NCBI RefSeq assembly: GCF_002220365.1
Contig: NZ_MTHB01000011.1
Span: 39,558 to 103,557 of the forward strand
DNA length: 64,000 nt
DNA from: Caballeronia sordidicola
Lineage (GTDB): Bacteria; Pseudomonadota; Gammaproteobacteria; Burkholderiales; Burkholderiaceae
Direction of reading: 5' to 3'
Under the pieces are notes generated by a model. It was not told where the DNA came from and searched no databases. It was given only the letters and a program-made list of their open reading frames with translations. Below are positions 47,054-56,544 of the stretch, in pieces. Both the position numbers and the translations under genes were made by a program. Each line of letters begins with the position of its first letter. Position 1 is the stretch's first letter.

Positions 47054-48449
47054 CTGGCGTTTGCGCGTCGCGCATCAAGGCTTCGATTTCGTCGGCATCT
47101 ACCGGCACTTCGCGCGTCGTCAATTCGCAGCCGTCGGCTGTGACGATGGCGTCATCTTCGATCCGGATACCAATATTCGCATACCGTTCGGGCACGTCAA
47201 CGGCCGCGCGAATGTACAAACCCGGCTCGATGGTCAGCGTCATGCCCGCCTTCAACGTGCGCCACGCGCGTGCGCCCTGGTCGTCGAGTTGCGCGCGGGC
47301 GTCGCGATAATCGCCGGCATCGTGCACGTCCATGCCGAGCCAGTGGCTCGTCCGATGCATGTAGAAACGCTGATAAGCCCGCTCGGCGATGACATCGTCG
47401 AGCGTCGCGAATTTATTCCGGTCGATGATCCCCGTGTCCAGCAAACCTTGCGCCAATACGCGTACGGCGGCTTCGTGCGGCGCGTCGAAACTGACGCCCT
47501 CGCGGGTTGCGTCGACGGCGGCATATTGCGCGGCCAGCACGATGTCGTAGATTTCCCTTTGCGCCGATGTGAACCTCCCGCTTGCCGGAAACGTGCGCGT
47601 GATGTCGGACGCGTAGCCGTCGAGCTCGCACGCGGCGTCGATCAGGATCAGGTCGCCCTCGCGCACGATTGTGTTGCCCGCCGGGTAGTGCAGCGTGCAG
47701 GCATTCGCGCCGGCGGCGACGATCGTGCCATACGCGGGCGCTTGCGCGCCGCGCCGGCGGAACGTGTAGAGCAGCTCGGCTTCGATCTCGTATTCGTGCA
47801 TGCCGGGACGGCAGGTTTGCATCGCGCGCCGGTGCGCAACGGCAGAGATGGTGCCTGCGCGCCGCATGATTTCGAGTTCGTGCGCGTCCTTGATGAGGCG
47901 CATTTCATCGAGCATAGGCAACAGATCGATCGCTTTCGTGGGCGCTTTCACACCAATCCGGCTCTGCGCACGAACCGCCGCGAGCCAGCCGCGAACCTGC
48001 GCGTCGAACTCGGCGGAGCTGCCGAGCGCATAGTGCAACGCGGGGTTATCGGCGAGAAGGCGGGGCATTTCCGTATCGAGCTGATCGATGGGGAACGCCG
48101 CGTCGAAACCAAACGCGAGGCGTGCGCCTTCCGGGCCGTAGCGGAAACCTTCCCAGGTTTCGCGCTCGACGTTTTTCTCGCGGCAGAACAGGATGGCGGC
48201 GGGGTCTGCTGCGTCGGCGCTGGCGTTGAGCACCAAGGTCGCTTCCGGTTCCGTGAAGCCCGTCAGGTAATAGAAATAGCTGTCGTGGCGGAACGGGTAA
48301 TCGGCGTCGCGGTTGCGCATGACTTCGCGCGCCGTCGGAATGATTGCCACGCCGCCGCCTGCTTCCCGCAGCGCCGCGAGGACGCGGTCACGGCGGCTGC
48401 GATAGACGTCGATGGCTAATAGGGATTGGGCTTCAGTCGATGAGTTCAT
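47043..48449 (-). CDS. pepP: Xaa-Pro aminopeptidase
   Basis: 468 residues, dinuclear manganese peptidase that removes an N-terminal residue before proline. The pita-bread C-terminal domain shows metal ligands in LILIDAACELDGYASDITR (two Asp), HRTSHWLGMDVHD (His), LTIEPGLYI (Glu) and GIRIEDDAIVT (Glu). The N-terminal domain starts YRSRRDRVLAAL. Cytosolic. Operon with ubiH. Confidence 0.94.
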   Translation of the reverse strand: MNSSTEAQSLLAIDVYRSRRDRVLAALREAGGGVAIIPTAREVMRNRDADYPFRHDSYFYYLTGFTEPEATLVLNASADAADPAAILFCREKNVERETWEGFRYGPEGARLAFGFDAAFPIDQLDTEMPRLLADNPALHYALGSSAEFDAQVRGWLAAVRAQSRIGVKAPTKAIDLLPMLDEMRLIKDAHELEIMRRAGTISAVAHRRAMQTCRPGMHEYEIEAELLYTFRRRGAQAPAYGTIVAAGANACTLHYPAGNTIVREGDLILIDAACELDGYASDITRTFPASGRFTSAQREIYDIVLAAQYAAVDATREGVSFDAPHEAAVRVLAQGLLDTGIIDRNKFATLDDVIAERAYQRFYMHRTSHWLGMDVHDAGDYRDARAQLDDQGARAWRTLKAGMTLTIEPGLYIRAAVDVPERYANIGIRIEDDAIVTADGCELTTREVPVDADEIEALMRDAQTPDAN

Positions 48450-48493
48450 TCAGCGATTGTAGCGCCGCCTCCGCGATGCTTCACGCCTGTGCT

Positions 48494-49822
48494 TCAAGCC
48501 TCGGAGTCAGGCGTTTGATCCCCGGCGGGTTCCGCTGCCGCCGGCCGATTGCGCACGCTGCCGGCGATCATGTCGAAGCGGAACAGCCGGCATTCGAGCG
48601 CGCCGTTAAAAAGCGGCGTTTTCGTCGATTCACGCAGTCGCAGCATGCCCGGCAGTTTTCGATCCGACGTCAGCACATAAGCGCGCCAGCCCGGAAAGCG
48701 CTGCTTCATCGCGTTGCCGAACGAGATAAAAAACTCCTGGTCGGCGGGATCAGGTTGCGCGCGAATGAATGCGTCCTCGTCTTCGTCGTGACCACGGTTC
48801 TTCGGTTCGCGAAGCTCACCGCGCGGACCGCGCCCGCGCACTTCAATCCGCTCGCCGTATGGAGGATTTGCGACCAGGATGCCGGGGGTGTCCGACGGCG
48901 ACGTCATGTGGCGCGCGTCGAGTTGTTTCAACGATAGTTCCGGCAAACCTGCGCGTTCCAGATTCGCGTAGGCCTTGTCGAGCATGTCGCCGGAAATGTC
49001 GCTGCCGTAAATCCGGATATCCGCACGTGATGACTGCGCGGCACGTTTGGCATCGACCGCTGCGCCTTTCAGCTTTTGCCAAGCGTTCACATCGTATTGC
49101 TTCAGCTTTTCGAAGCCGAAACTGCGGTCCACCCCCGGCGCGATGTTCAGCGCGACTTGTGCGGCTTCGGCGAGGAAGGTGCCGCTGCCGCACATCGGAT
49201 CGTAAAGCGGCGTGCCGGGCGTCCAGCCGGTCAGGCGCAGAATTCCTGCTGCGAGGTTTTCACGCAAGGGAGCCGCGCCCTTGTCGAGTCGCCAGCCGCG
49301 TTTGAAGAGCGGATCGCCGGAGGTATCGAGGTAGAGCGTGCATTCGTTCAGCGTGAGGAACGCGAAGACGCGCACGTCGGGTTGCGCGGTATCGACGCTC
49401 GGACGATTGCCCGTCAATTCGCGCAAGCGGTCGCACACGGCGTCTTTCACGCGCAGGGTCGCGAATTCGAGGCTGCGCAAAGGGGATTTGATCGCGGTGA
49501 TGTCGACACGAATGGTTTCATTCGGCGAGAACCATTTCTCCCATTGCTGCTGATAGGCGAGTTCGTAAATGTCGTGTTCGCTGCGATACGGGCCTTGGGC
49601 CAGTTTCAGCAACACGCGGCTTGCAATGCGCGAATGCAGGTTGGCGGCGATGCCGGCGGCCCAGCTGCCGCGCAAATGCACGCCGCCGGGGACCTCCTTG
49701 CCGGTTCTGAACTGCGAGCCCTCCACATGCTTAGCCCCGATTTCGCCGAGTTCGGCCGCAAGCGGGGCCTCGAGACCGCGCGGGCAGGGGACAAACCAGT
49801 CGAAAAGGAAAGTAGTGGCCAT
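48494..49822 (-). CDS. RlmL-like 23S rRNA (guanine-N2) methyltransferase
   Basis: 442 residues from ATG 49822 (MATTFLFDWFVPCPRGLE); a frame open to 49957 would add 45 residues without similarity. A THUMP RNA-binding domain covers about residues 45-155. The SAM-dependent methyltransferase domain follows, with YDPMCGSGTFLAEAA and the catalytic VANPPYGERI (NPPY). E. coli RlmKL is a two-methyltransferase fusion; this protein has only the RlmL part. It should modify G2445 of 23S rRNA. The tail contains acidic and Pro/Glu-rich stretches. Confidence 0.9.
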   Translation of the reverse strand: MATTFLFDWFVPCPRGLEAPLAAELGEIGAKHVEGSQFRTGKEVPGGVHLRGSWAAGIAANLHSRIASRVLLKLAQGPYRSEHDIYELAYQQQWEKWFSPNETIRVDITAIKSPLRSLEFATLRVKDAVCDRLRELTGNRPSVDTAQPDVRVFAFLTLNECTLYLDTSGDPLFKRGWRLDKGAAPLRENLAAGILRLTGWTPGTPLYDPMCGSGTFLAEAAQVALNIAPGVDRSFGFEKLKQYDVNAWQKLKGAAVDAKRAAQSSRADIRIYGSDISGDMLDKAYANLERAGLPELSLKQLDARHMTSPSDTPGILVANPPYGERIEVRGRGPRGELREPKNRGHDEDEDAFIRAQPDPADQEFFISFGNAMKQRFPGWRAYVLTSDRKLPGMLRLRESTKTPLFNGALECRLFRFDMIAGSVRNRPAAAEPAGDQTPDSEA

Positions 49823-49913
49823 CGGCGGTGCTTTTTTGGGAATTGAAGGGGGATATTGTACGCGGGGGAGGGGGTGCGAACGGGCTATACGCGGTCGGAC
49901 ACAATGAATCAAC

Positions 49914-49950
49914 AAAAACGCCGGTGGCTCCAGGAGCACACCGGCGTTTC
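49914..49950 (-). terminator. Intrinsic terminator of the pnt operon
   Basis: Read on the minus strand: AACGCCGGTG, a loop with an inner GCTCC/GGAGC stem, CACCGGCGTT, then TTTG. It lies directly after pntB. Confidence 0.82.
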
Positions 49951-49970
49951 GTCTCACGCTGCAGCGAGTA

Positions 49971-51413
49971 TCACTCCACCGCCTTCACCATATCCTCGAT
50001 CACCTTCTTCGCATCGCCGAAAACCATCATCGTCTTGTCCATATAGAACAGTTCATTATCCAGTCCGGCATAACCCGCCGCCATGGACCGCTTGTTCACG
50101 ATAATCGTCTTCGCCCGATAAGCCTCCAGAATCGGCATGCCCGCAATCACCGATTTAGGGTCCGTCTTCGCCGCCGGGTTCACCACATCGTTCGCCCCCA
50201 GCACCAAAACCACGTCCGTCTGCTGAAACTCCCCGTTGATGTCTTCCATCTCGTGGACCAATTCATAGTCCACTTCGGCTTCAGCCAGCAACACGTTCAT
50301 ATGCCCCGGCATCCGCCCGGCCACCGGGTGAATCGCGTACTTAACGTCGATGCCTTTCTCGATCAGCTTATCCGTGAGTTCCTTCAGCGCGTGTTGAGCG
50401 CGCGCCACGGCCAGCCCGTACCCCGGCACGATCACGACTGTCTCGGCGTTGCCGAGCATGAACGCGGCGTCATCGGCGGAACCGGATTTCACCGGACGTT
50501 GCTCTTGCGCACCGCCCGTTGCCGCCGCACCGCCTTCATTACCGAACCCGCCGAGCAACACGTTGAAGAACGATCGGTTCATCGCGCGGCACATGATGTA
50601 CGACAGAATCGCACCCGACGATCCAACCAGCGACCCGGCGATAATCAGCATCGGGTTATTCAGCGAGAAGCCGATACCCGCCGCCGCCCAGCCCGAATAC
50701 GAATTCAGCATGGACACGACCACCGGCATATCCGCGCCGCCAATCGGGATAATGATCAGCACGCCAAGCGCGAACGCGATCAGCGTCATGATCACGAACG
50801 GCAGCCACGACTGCGTCAGCATGAAGATAATGCCAAACCCGAGCATCGCGATTGCGAGCAGCAGGTTGATCATGTGCTGGCCGGGATACACGACCGGCGC
50901 GCCCTTGAACAAGCGGAACTGATACTTGCCCGAGAGCTTGCCGAACGCGATCACCGAACCGGAAAACGTGATCGCACCCACAAACGTGCCGATAAACAAT
51001 TCCACGCGATTGCCCACGGGAATCGGGTCACCCAACGCAGCAAGACCAAACGCTGAGGGTTCCGACACAACCGCATACGCAATACACACCGCGGCGAGAC
51101 CGATCAGCGAGTGCATCGCGGCGACGAGTTCGGGCATTTTCGTCATCTCGACTTTCGCCGCGACATACGCGCCAACCGCACCGCCGACCACGAGCGCCCC
51201 AAACAGCAGGCCAAGCCCGAGCGACAGATCCGATCCCAGCGCCGCAGCCTGCTTCACGATCAACGCGATAGTCGTGAGAATCGCGATCGCCATGCCGGCC
51301 ATGCCGAACGTATTGCCGATACGCGCCGTCTTCGGATTCGACAGCCCTTTGAGCGCCTGGATGAAACACACCGAGGCGATGAGATACAGGAGAGTGACAA
51401 CGCTCATGCTCAT
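49971..51413 (-). CDS. pntB: NAD(P) transhydrogenase subunit beta
   Basis: 480 residues. About eight membrane helices in the first 300 residues (dII domain) form the proton channel. The C-terminal soluble dIII domain binds NADP(H): [38 protein letters not shown] and [10 protein letters not shown] are characteristic. With PntAA and PntAB it couples proton flow to hydride transfer from NADH to NADP+. It overlaps pntAB by four bases. Confidence 0.96.
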   Translation of the reverse strand: MSMSVVTLLYLIASVCFIQALKGLSNPKTARIGNTFGMAGMAIAILTTIALIVKQAAALGSDLSLGLGLLFGALVVGGAVGAYVAAKVEMTKMPELVAAMHSLIGLAAVCIAYAVVSEPSAFGLAALGDPIPVGNRVELFIGTFVGAITFSGSVIAFGKLSGKYQFRLFKGAPVVYPGQHMINLLLAIAMLGFGIIFMLTQSWLPFVIMTLIAFALGVLIIIPIGGADMPVVVSMLNSYSGWAAAGIGFSLNNPMLIIAGSLVGSSGAILSYIMCRAMNRSFFNVLLGGFGNEGGAAATGGAQEQRPVKSGSADDAAFMLGNAETVVIVPGYGLAVARAQHALKELTDKLIEKGIDVKYAIHPVAGRMPGHMNVLLAEAEVDYELVHEMEDINGEFQQTDVVLVLGANDVVNPAAKTDPKSVIAGMPILEAYRAKTIIVNKRSMAAGYAGLDNELFYMDKTMMVFGDAKKVIEDMVKAVE

Positions 51414-51739
51414 TGCGCGGCCCCCTTCGAAGCGTTAGTAATTTGCTTGGGCGCTTTCTTCTTGAACATCTCGAGCATTCGCCGCGTGACCAGGAACCCG
51501 CCGAACACATTGACGGCTGCCAATAAAACGGCGAGCGTGCCGAAGAACTTGCCTGCATCGCCAATCGTCAAGCCAGCGGCGAGCATCGCGCCAACGATCA
51601 CGATCGCCGAAATGGCGTTCGTTACCGCCATCAAAGGCGTGTGCAACGCGGGCGTGACGTTCCACACCACGTGATAGCCAACGTAGATCGCCAGCACGAA
51701 GATGATCAGGTTGATGACCGTGTGATTTACCAGTTCCAT
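51410..51739 (-). CDS. pntAB: NAD(P) transhydrogenase membrane subunit alpha-2
   Basis: 109 residues with three membrane helices (about 9-27, 36-56 and 62-84). This is the membrane part that in E. coli is fused to the C-terminus of PntA; here it is a separate gene, the three-subunit arrangement common in many alpha- and beta-proteobacteria. [18 protein letters not shown] is the conserved segment. One base separates it from pntAA, and it overlaps pntB. Confidence 0.94.
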   Translation of the reverse strand: MELVNHTVINLIIFVLAIYVGYHVVWNVTPALHTPLMAVTNAISAIVIVGAMLAAGLTIGDAGKFFGTLAVLLAAVNVFGGFLVTRRMLEMFKKKAPKQITNASKGAAQ

Positions 51740-51740
51740 G

Positions 51741-52898
51741 TCAGTCTCCTTTTATCCCGCGCGTAACCTGGCCGTCGCGGCACAGGAGCGTCGCGGCGAC
51801 GATGTCGTCGGCCATATCGATGTTCAGCGTCCCTTCCTTCGTCACAATCAACTTGATGAAATCAAGCAGGTTGCGAGCGTAGAGAGCGGAGGCATCGGTG
51901 GCGACCATGGAAGCGAGATTGGTGTAGCCGACCAGATGCACACCATGTTTCATCACGACCTGATCGACTTCGGTGAGCGGACAATTGCCGCCGCGACGAC
52001 CTTCGAATTCAGGACCGCGTCCGGCCGCCAGATCGACGATGACCGAGCCCGGTTTCATCTGCTGGACGGTTTCCGCCGCGATCAACGTAGGCGCGGGGCG
52101 ACCGGGAATCAGCGCGGTCGCGATGACGATATCGGCTTGTTTTGCACGTTCGGCTACCAGCACCGATTGCCGCGCGAGCCAGCTTGGCGGCATGGGACGC
52201 GCGTAACCACCGACGCCGACCGCGGCTTCACGTTCTTCATCGGTTTCGTAGGGGACATCGAGGAACTTTGCGCCCAGCGATTCGATTTGCTCCTTCACGG
52301 CCGGACGCACATCGGAGGCTTCGATCACCGCGCCGAGCCGCTTGGCCGTGGCGATAGCCTGCAGGCCCGCCACGCCTGCGCCGAGCACGAGCACGCGTGC
52401 TGCTTTCACGGTGCCGGCGGCGGTCATCAGCATCGGCATGAAGCGCTGATAGATGTTGCTCGCGACCAGAACGGCCTTGTAACCGGCGATATTCGCCTGC
52501 GACGACAACACATCCAGGCTCTGCGCACGCGTAGTACGCGGCGCGGCTTCCAACGCGAACGCGGTGATTCCCGACGCAGCCAGGCGCGCGTTGTTATCGG
52601 CGTTGAAAGGGTCCAGCATTCCGGCTAGGAACGCACCCGGTTTCAGCAGCAGCAATTCGGCTTCATTGGGCGAATGAACCTTGAGGACGAGATCAGCGGC
52701 AAACGCGGTGTTGACATCGACCAGCTCGGCGCCGGCAGCGGCGAAGGCATCGTCGATATAACTCGCTGGCACGCCCGCGCCGCGCTGCACCGTGACCCGG
52801 TGACCTTGCGACACGAGCTTCTTGACCGTCTCCGGCGTGGCGGCAACGCGCGCCTCGTTCGCCCGCGTTTCGGCAGGCACTCCGATATGCATCTTCAA
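51741..52898 (-). CDS. pntAA: NAD(P) transhydrogenase subunit alpha-1
   Basis: 385 residues, soluble dI domain that binds NAD(H). [20 protein letters not shown] and the Rossmann segment [22 protein letters not shown] are typical of PntA and alanine dehydrogenase relatives. [18 protein letters not shown] and [10 protein letters not shown] complete the nucleotide site. GAGG seven bases upstream supports ATG 52898. First gene of the pntAA-pntAB-pntB operon, which supplies NADPH. Confidence 0.95.
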   Translation of the reverse strand: MKMHIGVPAETRANEARVAATPETVKKLVSQGHRVTVQRGAGVPASYIDDAFAAAGAELVDVNTAFAADLVLKVHSPNEAELLLLKPGAFLAGMLDPFNADNNARLAASGITAFALEAAPRTTRAQSLDVLSSQANIAGYKAVLVASNIYQRFMPMLMTAAGTVKAARVLVLGAGVAGLQAIATAKRLGAVIEASDVRPAVKEQIESLGAKFLDVPYETDEEREAAVGVGGYARPMPPSWLARQSVLVAERAKQADIVIATALIPGRPAPTLIAAETVQQMKPGSVIVDLAAGRGPEFEGRRGGNCPLTEVDQVVMKHGVHLVGYTNLASMVATDASALYARNLLDFIKLIVTKEGTLNIDMADDIVAATLLCRDGQVTRGIKGD

Positions 52899-53126
52899 TC
52901 CTCCTCACGTTCTAGTTTTTGATATGGCCGTGTGCAGTCGCTCGCCTGTAGGCAGCAATCATCTTGCGAGACGCCTGCGCACTTGATTAAGCGGTTATTT
53001 AAGCTGTTATTTGCGACTGATCGTCACTGTAACCGAAACATTCGCGAAAAATGACGCGATCGGGCAACAACGTTCACTAACGCCGAAGGCGGCGTAAAAA
53101 CCCGCAAAACGGTAAAATACGGTCCC

Positions 53127-53612
53127 ATGAAACCAGAACGATGGGCACCGCGCGTGACGGTCGCGGCAATTGTGGAACGGGACGGGCGCTTTCTCGTGAT
53201 CGAGGAGCACACGTCGGACGGGCTCAAGATTAATCAGCCTGCCGGGCATCTGGAAGCGGGAGAAACACTCGTCGACGCCGTGAAGCGCGAGACGCTCGAG
53301 GAAACAGCGCACCATTTCGAGCCTGAAGCGCTTGTCGGCACGTATCTCACGCATTTCGAGCGGCCGGGAAGGTCGGTCACGTATTTGCGGTTCACGTTCT
53401 GCGGCACGACGTCAGGCGAGGTGCCGGGCATGGCGCTGGACTCGGGCATCGTGCGAGCCATGTGGCTGACCGCCGACGAATTGCGCGCGTGCGCTGACCG
53501 GCACAGGTCGCCGGCCGTGCTGGAATGTCTGGAACATTACCTCGCCGGGCGCCGCGTGCCGCTCGACTTCATTCATACGCATTCGGTCGCGCCGGTGCAG
53601 GCTGGGACCTAG
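53127..53612 (+). CDS. NudJ-like Nudix hydrolase
   Basis: 161 residues. The Nudix box at about residues 39-61 starts GHLEAGETL and ends RETLEETAH. The N-terminal part RVTVAAIVERDGRFLVIEEH and the residues HFERPGRSVTYLRFTF match NudJ (YmfB), which hydrolyses thiamine-phosphate and nucleoside phosphates. The gene lies 39 bases ahead of mnmA, the same pair as in E. coli, which supports the assignment. Substrate specificity is not readable. Confidence 0.87.
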   Translation: MKPERWAPRVTVAAIVERDGRFLVIEEHTSDGLKINQPAGHLEAGETLVDAVKRETLEETAHHFEPEALVGTYLTHFERPGRSVTYLRFTFCGTTSGEVPGMALDSGIVRAMWLTADELRACADRHRSPAVLECLEHYLAGRRVPLDFIHTHSVAPVQAGT

Positions 53613-53651
53613 GCTGGTTTTCAACCTAAGGCAAGCAATATAGAGAGCGAA

Positions 53652-54803
53652 ATGAGCAAGGCCGGAAAACAGAAAGTCGTGGTGGGCATGTCGGGCGGCG
53701 TGGATTCGTCGGTGACCGCATGGCTGCTCAAGGAGCAGGGCTACGACGTGATCGGCCTGTTCATGAAGAACTGGGAAGATGACGACGACAGCGAATATTG
53801 CTCGACGCGGCAGGACTGGATCGACGTGGTGTCGGTGGCGGACCTGATCGGTATCGACGTGGAAGCGGTCAACTTCGCGGCCGAATACAAGGACCGCGTG
53901 TTCGCCGAGTTCCTGCGGGAATATTCAGCCGGCCGCACGCCGAATCCGGACGTGCTGTGCAATGCCGAGATCAAGTTCAAAGCCTTCCTCGACCACGCGA
54001 TGTCCCTTGGCGGCGAGACCATCGCGACGGGGCATTACGCCCGCGTGCGCGAGCGCGACGGGCTGTTCGACCTGCTGAAGGCCACCGACTCGACCAAGGA
54101 TCAGTCGTACTTTTTGCATCGGTTGAATCAGGCGCAGTTGTCGAAGACGCTGTTTCCTCTCGGCGAAATGCCCAAGACGAAGGTGCGTGAAATCGCGGCG
54201 CAGATCGGCTTGCCGAACGCGGCCAAGAAGGATTCCACCGGCATTTGTTTTATCGGCGAACGGCCATTTCGCGAGTTCCTGAACCGCTATCTGCCGACGC
54301 AGCCCGGTCCTATGAAAACGCCCGATGGGAAAGTGATCGGCGAGCATGTCGGGCTGGCGTTTTATACCTTCGGACAGCGCAAAGGTATCGGGCTCGGCGG
54401 CAGCAAGGACGGTAGCGGTGACCCGTGGTTTGTCGCGGGCAAGGACATGGCGTCGAACACGCTGTACGTGGTGCAGGGGCATGACCATCCGTGGCTGCTA
54501 TCGCACTCGCTTGTGGCCGGCAATACCAGTTGGGTGGCGGGCGCCGCGCCGGTCGAAGGCACGGTTTGCGCGGCCAAGACGCGTTACCGGCAGTCGGATG
54601 CGCCTTGCGTGGTCGGGGCGTCGGGACCAGCGGACGGTCGTTTCGAACTTCGCTTCGACGACGCCCAATGGGCCGTCACGCCAGGACAATCGGCCGTGCT
54701 GTATCAGGGCGATGTGTGCCTGGGCGGCGGCATCATTGAATCGGCCGCGACTGCCCAGCCCCAGCGACGCGACGCAGGAGCTGCGTTGCTCACGGCGAGG
54801 TAG
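53652..54803 (+). CDS. mnmA: tRNA-specific 2-thiouridylase MnmA
   Basis: 383 residues. The PP-loop is [17 protein letters not shown] near the N-terminus. The two catalytic cysteines are in [14 protein letters not shown] and [13 protein letters not shown]. It puts sulfur on U34 of Lys, Glu and Gln tRNAs, using sulfur from IscS through the Tus proteins. A C-terminal beta-barrel domain follows. Cytosolic. A good terminator lies 27 bases after the stop. Confidence 0.96.
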   Translation: MSKAGKQKVVVGMSGGVDSSVTAWLLKEQGYDVIGLFMKNWEDDDDSEYCSTRQDWIDVVSVADLIGIDVEAVNFAAEYKDRVFAEFLREYSAGRTPNPDVLCNAEIKFKAFLDHAMSLGGETIATGHYARVRERDGLFDLLKATDSTKDQSYFLHRLNQAQLSKTLFPLGEMPKTKVREIAAQIGLPNAAKKDSTGICFIGERPFREFLNRYLPTQPGPMKTPDGKVIGEHVGLAFYTFGQRKGIGLGGSKDGSGDPWFVAGKDMASNTLYVVQGHDHPWLLSHSLVAGNTSWVAGAAPVEGTVCAAKTRYRQSDAPCVVGASGPADGRFELRFDDAQWAVTPGQSAVLYQGDVCLGGGIIESAATAQPQRRDAGAALLTAR

Positions 54804-54830
54804 GTTCTTCAGACCATCACGCTGGTTGAG

Positions 54831-54853
54831 AGCGGGCTGCGGCCCGCTTTTTG
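54831..54853 (+). terminator. Intrinsic terminator after mnmA
   Basis: AGCGGGC-tgcg-GCCCGCT followed by TTTTTG. Confidence 0.88.
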
Positions 54854-55004
54854 TTGCTCAAAGTTCGCCACGAAATATGGGCAAATCAGTAATTCACAAA
54901 AAATCGGTACATACCCGGTGCAGTTGGGGAGCCTTCTGAGCAGTCCAGAAGGAAAAAATTGAGGCTACGTGGTGAAAAACTTCCGAAAAAATCGTACGAA
55001 GGTC

Positions 55005-55033
55005 TTGACTATCTATCTATGAGTAGATAAATT
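55005..55033 (+). promoter_or_regulatory. Promoter with embedded TetR-type operator
   Basis: TTGACT (55005-55010), 17-bp spacer, TAAATT (55028-55033). The palindrome TATCTA-TGAG-TAGATA (55014-55029) fills the spacer, a placement at which a bound repressor would block RNA polymerase. The same sequence occurs ahead of the alpha/beta hydrolase gene. The predicted leader to the TetR start is about 160 bases. Confidence 0.7.
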
Positions 55034-55040
55034 TACGGCG

Positions 55041-55110
55041 TGGATCACGACATGCCACGACATGCCACGAGATGTCATGAGATGTCATGAGATGCTCTGA
55101 GATGCGTGTG
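55041..55110 (+). repeat. Seven 10-bp direct repeats in the TetR leader
   Basis: Units in order: TGGATCACGA, CATGCCACGA twice, GATGTCATGA twice, GATGCTCTGA, GATGCGTGTG. The period is exactly 10, close to one DNA turn. The array lies between the operator-promoter and the TetR start codon. No spacers are present, so it is not a CRISPR array. Confidence 0.85.
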
Positions 55111-55200
55111 GCGAGATGGCGTGAATTGTTTGGATCGTAATTCTCCACCACGAGACAACACAAGCAGAACAACCTGTAGAAGCCGCGAGTCGAAACCGAA

Positions 55201-55776
55201 ATGAATGCTGACAGAACCCCTGACAAAAATACTGTGCGCGAGCAATTGCTCGATCACGCGCAGGTCTTGCTGATGACACGCGGCTACAACGGTTTCAGTT
55301 ATCGGGATTTGTCGACGCTGGTCGGCGTGAAGACTTCGAGCATTCATTATTACTTCCCGTCGAAGGAAGATCTGGTGCTCGAAGCGGTGAATACGTACAG
55401 CGCGGACGTGATGTCGTCTATTTACGCCATCGATAGCTCCGCCTCGGCCGAGAAAAAGCTCGACCGGTACGTAAAGCTGTTCGGCAAAATTGTGGGTGAA
55501 GGTGATCAGGTTTGTCTTTGCGGAATGCTTGCTGCCGATATTGAATCGCTTCCCGAAGGTGTCCGCCATGCGGTTCAGGCTTTCTTTAAAGCTAATGAAA
55601 CTTGGCTGGCAAAGGTGCTGGCCGAAGGCGATAAGCAAGAAACCCTCAGGGTAAATGGAAAGCCTGACGTGACGGCGCGTGCGTTGTTCGCGGCGTATCA
55701 GGGCAGTCTGTTGGCCTGTCGATTGTTTCACACGAAGGTACGTTTGGATGAAGTCACCCAAACTGTGAAACGCTAA
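55201..55776 (+). CDS. TetR/AcrR family regulator with adjacent cysteines
   Basis: 191 residues. The helix-turn-helix is at about residues 15-60 (GFSYRDLSTLVGVKTSSIHY, then YFPSKEDL). The C-terminal domain contains CLCGMLAADIESLPEGVR with Cys105 and Cys107, close to the reactive cysteine position (Cys106) of the electrophile sensor NemR. It may sense a reactive or small hydrophobic compound; this is inferred. An identical 22-bp sequence with the palindrome stands before this gene and before the esterase gene downstream, so it probably represses both. No strong ribosome binding site is seen. Confidence 0.85.
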   Translation: MNADRTPDKNTVREQLLDHAQVLLMTRGYNGFSYRDLSTLVGVKTSSIHYYFPSKEDLVLEAVNTYSADVMSSIYAIDSSASAEKKLDRYVKLFGKIVGEGDQVCLCGMLAADIESLPEGVRHAVQAFFKANETWLAKVLAEGDKQETLRVNGKPDVTARALFAAYQGSLLACRLFHTKVRLDEVTQTVKR

Positions 55777-56544
55777 TTCACGATATGAGCGAAAGCGCGC
55801 TGCTTAGAGTTGATTATTCAACATCCGCGAACAAATTTGAGCGCCGTGCGAAAGGCCGTTGAATCGAAGAGGCAGATATCAAGCGCAGCGCGTTGGAAAG
55901 GACGCTTTCGCGGTCGCCCTGCCTTGACCGCAGGGAATATTGTTAATAATGATTTAGCCTGTACCAAAATTGTCATTAATTGAGTTGTCTATTTTGAAGT
56001 TGTCTATCTTGGAGTAGGTAGATTTTGGTTTCCGATTTTTATCTGCATTAAGTTATTTGGAAGTTATTTTTACCGTCATCAAAAAAGCATCGACGAAGGT
56101 AGTCCGGCGAGTTGTGGCCTGTCGTGTAAATGGGAAATCAGTATCAATCGATTTGCTTTCCAGCCAACCCGGCCAATGTGCGTCGTCTTGAGGCTTATGC
56201 TGTTAATTGATTGAACACTTGCCGGGTGCCGGCACACGGCGGCTCGCGGCAATTTTGTTGTCTTCGTCGTAGCTGATGCGGTAGCTAACAGAAAACCCAG
56301 CTAGGGTCGCCGATGTATCAATTCATCTATCTATGAGTAGATAAATATGACCTGATTTTTCGTCATTTTTGTTCCTCCGTTTTTGTTCCTTCGTTTTTGG
56401 TGTTCCGTTTTCGGCATCCCGTATCTCAGTCGTCTCCCGTCGAAAGTCGCACGCAGCCACGCACTACCCGTCTTACCCAGCCGCAACAACCCGGTTTTCG
56501 CACCGGGCTCTAACCCGCCGTACCTTCGCTAACAGGAGTGAACC
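55777..56544. other. AT-rich intergenic region ahead of the hydrolase gene
   Basis: 768 bases with no supported gene. The composition is AT-richer than the neighbours. It contains a degenerate copy of the TetR operator (56003-56023) and an exact copy (56328-56343). A frame at 56369-56749 overlaps the hydrolase gene in another frame and is rejected. The stretch is unusually long for a single-gene promoter region. Confidence 0.55.
56328..56343 (+). promoter_or_regulatory. Second copy of the TetR-type operator
   Basis: TATCTA-TGAG-TAGATA, identical to 55014-55029; the identity extends to 22 bp (56325-56346 against 55011-55032). A TAAATA element overlaps its end, in the place a -10 box would take. 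It stands about 200 bases upstream of the alpha/beta hydrolase start. Confidence 0.75.

Noticed and set aside
55041..55110. Possible CRISPR or iteron-type origin repeats
   Set aside because: Ten-base units without spacers and no replication or cas gene next to them; described only as a leader repeat array.
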